Part shown: positions 60,090 through 64,000 of the stretch, in pieces
Numbering within the stretch: position 1 is the stretch's first letter
Layout of the letters: each line of letters begins with the position of its first letter
From: Flavobacteriaceae bacterium
Lineage (GTDB): Bacteria > Bacteroidota > Bacteroidia > Flavobacteriales > Flavobacteriaceae
Direction: 5' to 3'
Length of the DNA: 64,000 nt
Assembly: GCA_028279515.1 (NCBI GenBank)
Contig: JANQNQ010000001.1
Coordinates: 372,001 to 436,000 of the forward strand
The notes under the pieces: model-generated
What the model was told of the DNA's origin: nothing
The model's input: the letters and a program-made list of their open reading frames with translations, nothing else
Database searches by the model: none
Translations under genes and position numbers: made by a program

Positions 60090-61073
60090 TTACGAGTTTT
60101 TCTTTAAAGCTTCTTCAATGGCGTTTCCAAATAGTTCAGGCAACGAGACACCTGCCTCGTGAGCTTGCTGTGGCAAGATGCTTTCTGTGGTTAGCCCAGG
60201 GATGGTGTTTACTTCGAGTAAATGAGGTTCGCCATCTACAAAAATGTACTCGCTTCGGGTAAAGCCTTCCATCTTAAGAATTTCATAGACCTTTTTGGCA
60301 ACCTCAGAGACACGTGTTCTCATCTCTTCAGAAATACGAGCTGGGGTGATCTCTTGGGATTTCCCCAGATACTTAGCTTCGTAATCAAAGAAATCATTTT
60401 CAGAAACAATTTCAGTGATAGGAAGCACGGTGGTTTCTCCTTTATAGCTTATGACTCCGATAGAGACTTCGGTCCCGTCAAGAAAAGCTTCGATAATGAT
60501 CTCATCATCTTCTTTGAAGGCCACATCAATGGCGTTTTGAAGTTCTTCTTTTTTATGCACTTTGGTGATACCAAAACTACTACCTGCACGATTGGCTTTC
60601 ACAAAACAAGGAAGTCCAACCTTTTGGATAATGGCATCCTCATCGATGATGTCACCTAGGTTAATGTAATAGGATTCGGCTGTTTTTATTCCGTACGGTT
60701 TTAATACCGAAAGGCAGTCGCGCTTATTAAAGGTGAGCGCCGCTTGATAGAATCCGCAAGAGGTATGCGGAATCTTCAAAAGATCCAAATAAGCCTGCAT
60801 ATAGCCATCTTCGCCAGGTGTCCCGTGAATGGCGTTGAAGACGCAGTCAAAGGTTATTTTCTTCCCATCGACGGTTACAGAAAAATCGTTACGGTCAATA
60901 GAAGTTTCAACACCATCATCATCTACATAGACCCATTTTTGTTCAAAAATATGAACACGGTACGCTTGGTATTTGGCTGGATCCAGATAATCAAAGACCA
61001 CGTTGCCACTTTTTAAAGAGATCTCGTATTCAGAAGAATACCCACCCATGATGATCGCAATGTTCTTTTTCAT
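60090..61073 (-). CDS. ddl: D-alanine--D-alanine ligase
   Basis: 327 residues of the ATP-grasp fold: IAIIMGGYSSEYEISLKSG at the start, GTPGEDGYMQAYLDLL, LPCFVKANRAGSSFGITKVH, and the last motif FTRSEYIFVDGEPHLLEVNTIPGLT with the metal-binding Glu/Asn. It joins two D-Ala for peptidoglycan. It heads the ddl/coaD unit, with the promoter at 61140-61172. The gene is divergent from the PASTA gene. Confidence 0.95.
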   Translation of the reverse strand: MKKNIAIIMGGYSSEYEISLKSGNVVFDYLDPAKYQAYRVHIFEQKWVYVDDDGVETSIDRNDFSVTVDGKKITFDCVFNAIHGTPGEDGYMQAYLDLLKIPHTSCGFYQAALTFNKRDCLSVLKPYGIKTAESYYINLGDIIDEDAIIQKVGLPCFVKANRAGSSFGITKVHKKEELQNAIDVAFKEDDEIIIEAFLDGTEVSIGVISYKGETTVLPITEIVSENDFFDYEAKYLGKSQEITPARISEEMRTRVSEVAKKVYEILKMEGFTRSEYIFVDGEPHLLEVNTIPGLTTESILPQQAHEAGVSLPELFGNAIEEALKKNS

Positions 61074-61139
61074 TTATGTGCTTTGTGATGACCGGTTAAA
61101 TTTATATTCGTGAATTAGTGGCCTACCTAATAATACGCT

Positions 61140-61172
61140 CAAATTTACGTTAACTAAAAGAGTTATAAACAA
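61140..61172 (-). promoter_or_regulatory. Promoter of ddl/coaD
   Basis: On the minus strand, TTG (61172-61170), a 22-base spacer and TAAATTTG (61147-61140): full -7 match, about 66 bases before the ddl ATG. Confidence 0.5.
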
Positions 61173-61218
61173 AAATATCATTTATTTGAATCCCAATTTA
61201 AAAAGGATTCCGTTTTTA

Positions 61219-61226
61219 TATCTTTG
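61219..61226 (+). promoter_or_regulatory. -7 element for the PASTA/pseudouridine synthase unit
   Basis: TATCTTTG, exact TAnnTTTG match, 18 bases before the PASTA ATG at 61245. It argues for this ATG over the frame start at 61224, which would lie inside the element. TTG is 30 bases upstream, too far. Confidence 0.55.
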
Positions 61227-61244
61227 TGCCGTAAAACTGAATAT

Positions 61245-61838
61245 ATGAGTTTCTTTAAGTTTCTATTTAGTAAAGCGTTTTTAAAACAGATCGGTCTGGC
61301 GATCGTAGCCCTTTTGGTGTTGACCTTTGTCATCTTACAATGGCTCAAGGTAAATACCAATCATGGTGAAACATTCTCTGTGCCGGATCTAAGTAAACTA
61401 TCGCTTGCAGAGGTAGAGCAGCGCTTAGAAGATGTGAATATGCGTTTTGAAGTAATGGATTCGACCAATTACAATCCAAGTTACCCTAAATATTCAGTGA
61501 TCGAGCAAACTCCTGCAGCGGGTGATCAAGTAAAGAAAAACCGCAAGATCTATTTGACCATAAATCCATCGGGTTATAAAAAGGTAAGTGTGCCCAACAT
61601 CATTCAAAATACACGACGTAGCGCTACGGCTACCTTAAAGGCGGTAGGCTTTGAGCTAGGTAAGGTCGAGTACGTGAACGAGATTGGAAAAGACATGGTC
61701 TATGGAATAAAATACAACGGAAAGCGCATTCAACCTGGAACCATGGTCAAGAAAACGTCGAAGATCGACCTCATACTTGGAAATGGAAACAGACCAAGTA
61801 GCAATGCGAATAATGAAGCAAGCAATGGCGGACAATAA
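61245..61838 (+). CDS. PASTA-domain membrane protein
   Basis: 197 residues from the ATG at 61245. An N-terminal membrane helix (IGLAIVALLVLTFVILQWL) is followed by two PASTA domains (about 41-110 and 112-178): TFSVPDLSKLSLAEVEQRLEDVNMRFEV and VSVPNIIQNTRRSATATLKAVGFELG. In Bacteroidota such proteins are separate from the Ser/Thr kinases that carry PASTA in Gram-positives. They likely bind peptidoglycan or muropeptides. The downstream gene overlaps the end by 14 bases. Confidence 0.88.
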   Translation: MSFFKFLFSKAFLKQIGLAIVALLVLTFVILQWLKVNTNHGETFSVPDLSKLSLAEVEQRLEDVNMRFEVMDSTNYNPSYPKYSVIEQTPAAGDQVKKNRKIYLTINPSGYKKVSVPNIIQNTRRSATATLKAVGFELGKVEYVNEIGKDMVYGIKYNGKRIQPGTMVKKTSKIDLILGNGNRPSSNANNEASNGGQ

Positions 61839-62853
61839 CTCCAACCTACCCGAAGAAGAGAACGAACTCTACGAACATTATAGCTTTACGGCAGACAAGG
61901 GTCAAGAACCACTAAGGGTCGATAAGTATCTGATGAACTTTATCGAGAACGCTACTCGCAATAAGATCCAACAAGCAGCAAAAGATGGAAGTGTTTTTGT
62001 CAACGGATCTCCAGTAAAATCCAATTATAAAGTAAAAGGCGGTGATGAAGTAAAAGTGCTTTTTCAACACCCGCCGTATGAGTTTTTACTCACTCCAGAA
62101 GACATTCCGTTAGATATAGTATTTGAAGATGATCACTTGTTGGTAGTGAACAAACCTGCTGGCATGGTCGTACATCCAGGGCACGGAAACTATTCTGGGA
62201 CCCTCATCAATGCTTTGGTACACCATTTCGAAAATCTTCCAAAGAATAGCAATGACCGTCCGGGGCTCGTACATCGAATTGATAAAGATACTAGCGGACT
62301 CCTAGTTGTTGCTAAGACCGAAGAGACCATGACACATCTGGCCAAGCAATTCTTCGATAAGACGTCCGAAAGAGAATATGTGGCCATCGCTTGGGGAGAC
62401 CTGAAAGAAGATGAAGGTACCATTGACGGACACATTGGACGCCATCCTAAGAACCGTTTACAAATGACCGTTTTCCCAGAAGGAGAGCACGGTAAAGAAG
62501 CCATCACCCACTACAAAGTGATTGAGCGCTTGGGATACGTTACCCTAGTTTCCTGCCGCCTAGAAACAGGAAGAACCCATCAGATCCGTGCGCACATGAA
62601 ACATATTGGCCATACATTGTTCAATGACGAGCGCTACGGCGGAGAAAAGATCCTCAAAGGGACCACCTTCACCAAGTACAAGCAGTTTGTCGAAAATTGC
62701 TTCAAAGTGCTACCACGTCAGGCACTGCACGCAAAGACCTTAGGGTTTGAGCATCCCGTTACTGGAGAGCAAATGCGCTTTGATTCTGAAATTCCCGACG
62801 ACATGCAACAATGCATCGGACGTTGGAGACATTACGCAAAACATCTTAAGTAG
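61825..62853 (+). CDS. RluA-family pseudouridine synthase
   Basis: 342 residues from the ATG at 61825; the longer frame (61777) lies inside the PASTA gene. An S4 RNA-binding domain (about residues 30-95: LRVDKYLMNFIENATRNKIQQAAKDGSVFVNG) is followed by the catalytic domain with HRIDKDTSGLL (catalytic Asp), GRTHQIRAHM and ALHAKTLGFEHP motifs. The length and S4 domain fit RluD, which modifies helix 69 of 23S rRNA. It starts 14 bases inside the end of the PASTA gene. Confidence 0.9.
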   Translation: MADNNSNLPEEENELYEHYSFTADKGQEPLRVDKYLMNFIENATRNKIQQAAKDGSVFVNGSPVKSNYKVKGGDEVKVLFQHPPYEFLLTPEDIPLDIVFEDDHLLVVNKPAGMVVHPGHGNYSGTLINALVHHFENLPKNSNDRPGLVHRIDKDTSGLLVVAKTEETMTHLAKQFFDKTSEREYVAIAWGDLKEDEGTIDGHIGRHPKNRLQMTVFPEGEHGKEAITHYKVIERLGYVTLVSCRLETGRTHQIRAHMKHIGHTLFNDERYGGEKILKGTTFTKYKQFVENCFKVLPRQALHAKTLGFEHPVTGEQMRFDSEIPDDMQQCIGRWRHYAKHLK

Positions 62854-62878
62854 TTCACGAATGGAATTCCAAGCCTAA

Positions 62879-62907
62879 CTCTGTAGTGAGTGTACTCTAC
62901 TACAGAG
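62879..62907. other. Imperfect hairpin after the pseudouridine synthase gene
   Basis: CTCTGTAGT / ACTACAGAG with an 11-base loop, 26 bases past the stop. No T run follows. It may be a weak terminator or a structured 3' end. Confidence 0.35.
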
Positions 62908-63020
62908 ACCGCTTGCGCAAGAGGGAGTATAAATTATAACTATTTTAAAATAAGTTATAAATGTTTTCGTCTATGGTGTTTGATGAGATGTATGCCTAAT
63001 TTTATCATCAAACAACAACC

Positions 63021-63686
63021 ATGATGAAGATTCAAGAGCTTATACTATACACATCTCGATTAAAAGAGCAATACCAATTTTATACAGAGACCTTACAATT
63101 GCCACTGGTAAAAGCCAGTCATGACCAATTCACGGTACAGGTAGGAAGAAGCCAATTGACCATACTCAAAAAACGGCAAACACCTGCCGTACATTACGCG
63201 ATAAATATACCATCCAATATGACACAAAAGGCGCTACATTGGCTAAAGCAAAGAGTAAAGTTGCTGCCTTATGAAGGAAACGATGTAATCGACTTCGAAA
63301 ATTGGAATGCAGATGCGCTTTATTTTTACGATGCAGACGGCAATATTGTTGAGTTTATCGCACGTAAAAACCTCCACATACACGGAGCCGGAGATTTTTC
63401 TCCAGCGCATCTCATGAACATCAGTGAAGTCGCCTTACCTTCCTCAGATATTCACAATGTGTACGATGCTTTAAATTCCATCGCGAAAATTCCTATTTTT
63501 GATGGGAGTTTTGATCGATTTTGCGCCCTAGGAGACGAATACGGGCTTTTCATCTTGATCGATACACAAAAGAAAAAATGGTTTCCAACGATGGAAGAAG
63601 CATACCCTGCTGACCTAGAAGTCAAAGGAGACCATAATTTTAAGTTCATTAACGGAACCGTTCATAAGACCGAAGCATTGGTTTGA
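63021..63686 (+). CDS. Two-domain VOC-family protein
   Basis: 221 residues. Two VOC modules: the first about residues 1-115 (QELILYTSRLKEQYQFYTETLQLPL, ending FYDADGNIVEFIA), the second about 125-215 (SEVALPSSDIHNVYDAL). The first ends with the Glu of the metal site. Similar proteins include catechol dioxygenase-like or glyoxalase-like enzymes; no substrate can be read. It lies before the YaaA gene on the same strand, 38 bases apart, and may be co-transcribed. Confidence 0.78.
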   Translation: MMKIQELILYTSRLKEQYQFYTETLQLPLVKASHDQFTVQVGRSQLTILKKRQTPAVHYAINIPSNMTQKALHWLKQRVKLLPYEGNDVIDFENWNADALYFYDADGNIVEFIARKNLHIHGAGDFSPAHLMNISEVALPSSDIHNVYDALNSIAKIPIFDGSFDRFCALGDEYGLFILIDTQKKKWFPTMEEAYPADLEVKGDHNFKFINGTVHKTEALV

Positions 63687-63724
63687 TCGTGTTCTAACTG
63701 TTTCAGAAAAAAATAAAAGCATCT

Positions 63725-64000
63725 ATGAAAATAGTCATTTCTCCAGCCAAGTCACTCGATTATGATTCGCAACTACCAACAGCACGTCACAGTGAACCTG
63801 CGTTTCTAAAGGAATCAGAACGACTAAACAAACTGCTAAAGAAAAAGTCAGCCAGAAGCTTGTCGAAGCTCATGAGTATTTCGGCTAATTTAGGGCAACT
63901 TAATTACGAACGTAACCAATCATGGAGTCTACCGTTTACAAAGGAAAATGCCAGACCAGCAGTGTATGCCTTTAGCGGAGATGTGTATCGTGGGCTAGAT
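63725..64000 (+). CDS. yaaA: YaaA-family peroxide stress protein (partial)
   Basis: The window ends inside this gene; 92 residues are visible. It opens MKIVISPAKSLDYDSQLP and contains the typical LMSISANLGQLNYERNQSW and AVYAFSGDVYRGLD segments of the YaaA/DUF328 family. In other bacteria YaaA lowers free iron during peroxide stress and has DNA-binding ability. The C-terminal half is outside the window. Confidence 0.92.
   Translation, partial: MKIVISPAKSLDYDSQLPTARHSEPAFLKESERLNKLLKKKSARSLSKLMSISANLGQLNYERNQSWSLPFTKENARPAVYAFSGDVYRGLD

Noticed and set aside
62879-62921. Hairpins after the pseudouridine synthase gene considered as a tRNA or ncRNA
   Set aside because: No cloverleaf, no T run and no promoter element; kept only as a low-confidence structure.
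1-64000. CRISPR arrays, insertion sequences, phage genes, rRNA or tRNA genes
   Set aside because: None seen: no regularly spaced direct repeats, transposase or integrase motifs, or tRNA/rRNA signatures in the gaps.

Overview
The window looks like a chromosomal segment of a marine-type member of the Flavobacteriaceae (phylum Bacteroidota). The evidence is in the sequence: two cargo proteins with C-terminal type IX secretion (T9SS) sorting domains, promoters of the Bacteroidota TTG-N19-TAnnTTTG type (clearest at 27676-27705 and 55653-55682), A/T-rich ribosome-binding regions without strong Shine-Dalgarno sites, several families found mainly in this group (DUF6702, DUF1573, CarboxypepD_reg-like surface proteins, a TPR-containing hybrid histidine kinase), and many short intrinsic terminators. 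No rRNA, tRNA, CRISPR array, IS element, prophage or plasmid gene was recognised. Coding density is high. The only gene-free stretches near or above 300 bases are 9776-10068 (a mosaic of low-complexity words) and 18417-18857 (which appears to hold a small frameshifted Cys-rich ORF).

Layout. 1-6612: surface/secreted proteins, an M1-type metallopeptidase, TatA, a PAP2 phosphatase and a subtilase lipoprotein, all on +. 6657-15402: a long minus-strand cluster for tryptophan/3-hydroxyanthranilate catabolism. In transcription order it runs kynureninase, kynurenine 3-monooxygenase, a RidA-type 2-aminomuconate deaminase candidate, an IclR regulator, 2-aminomuconate-semialdehyde dehydrogenase, an SDR lacking the catalytic Tyr/Lys, 3-hydroxyanthranilate dioxygenase, ACMS decarboxylase and an O-methyltransferase. 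Together these would take kynurenine (via 3-hydroxykynurenine and 3-hydroxyanthranilate) to 2-aminomuconate and its deaminated product; the upstream tryptophan dioxygenase/formamidase and the lower meta-cleavage steps are not in the window. 15522-16682: a divergent MFS transporter. 16683-20119: a lipoprotein, then a minus-strand redox-flavoured group (cupredoxin, AhpD-like protein, small Cys-rich ORF, DoxX, AraC regulator).

20333-32972: a Cys-less C4-type zinc-ribbon family protein with a Nif3-like partner, LpxK, a TPR hybrid sensor kinase, GAPDH, lipoyl synthase, an overlapping chain of small Cys protein, GT2, ECF sigma and Nramp, and an ECF sigma/anti-sigma pair beside a fasciclin protein. 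33097-42409: a secreted amidohydrolase, DUF2071, MurB, a class I aminotransferase, a secreted retropepsin-like/PDZ protein, DUF1573 and ValS. 42527-46513: two T9SS cargo proteins. 46576-51383: a minus-strand envelope/proteostasis operon (RsfS, FtsH, LUD protein, CdsA, Psd, ACBP). 51466-64000: BirA, PyrE, a Nudix protein, an M14 peptidase, a SulP transporter, an LCM-type methyltransferase, VOC proteins, a TonB-domain protein, CoaD, Ddl, a PASTA protein, an RluA-type pseudouridine synthase and the start of YaaA.

The least explained pieces are: (i) the small Cys/His-rich reading frame upstream of the AhpD gene, which becomes one protein of about 91 residues ending in an ATGA overlap if a single A is removed; (ii) the catalytically atypical SDR inside the kynurenine cluster; and (iii) the mosaic word-repeat spacer at 9776-10068, echoed next to coaD. 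All calls come from reading the sequence and family knowledge; no search was run.
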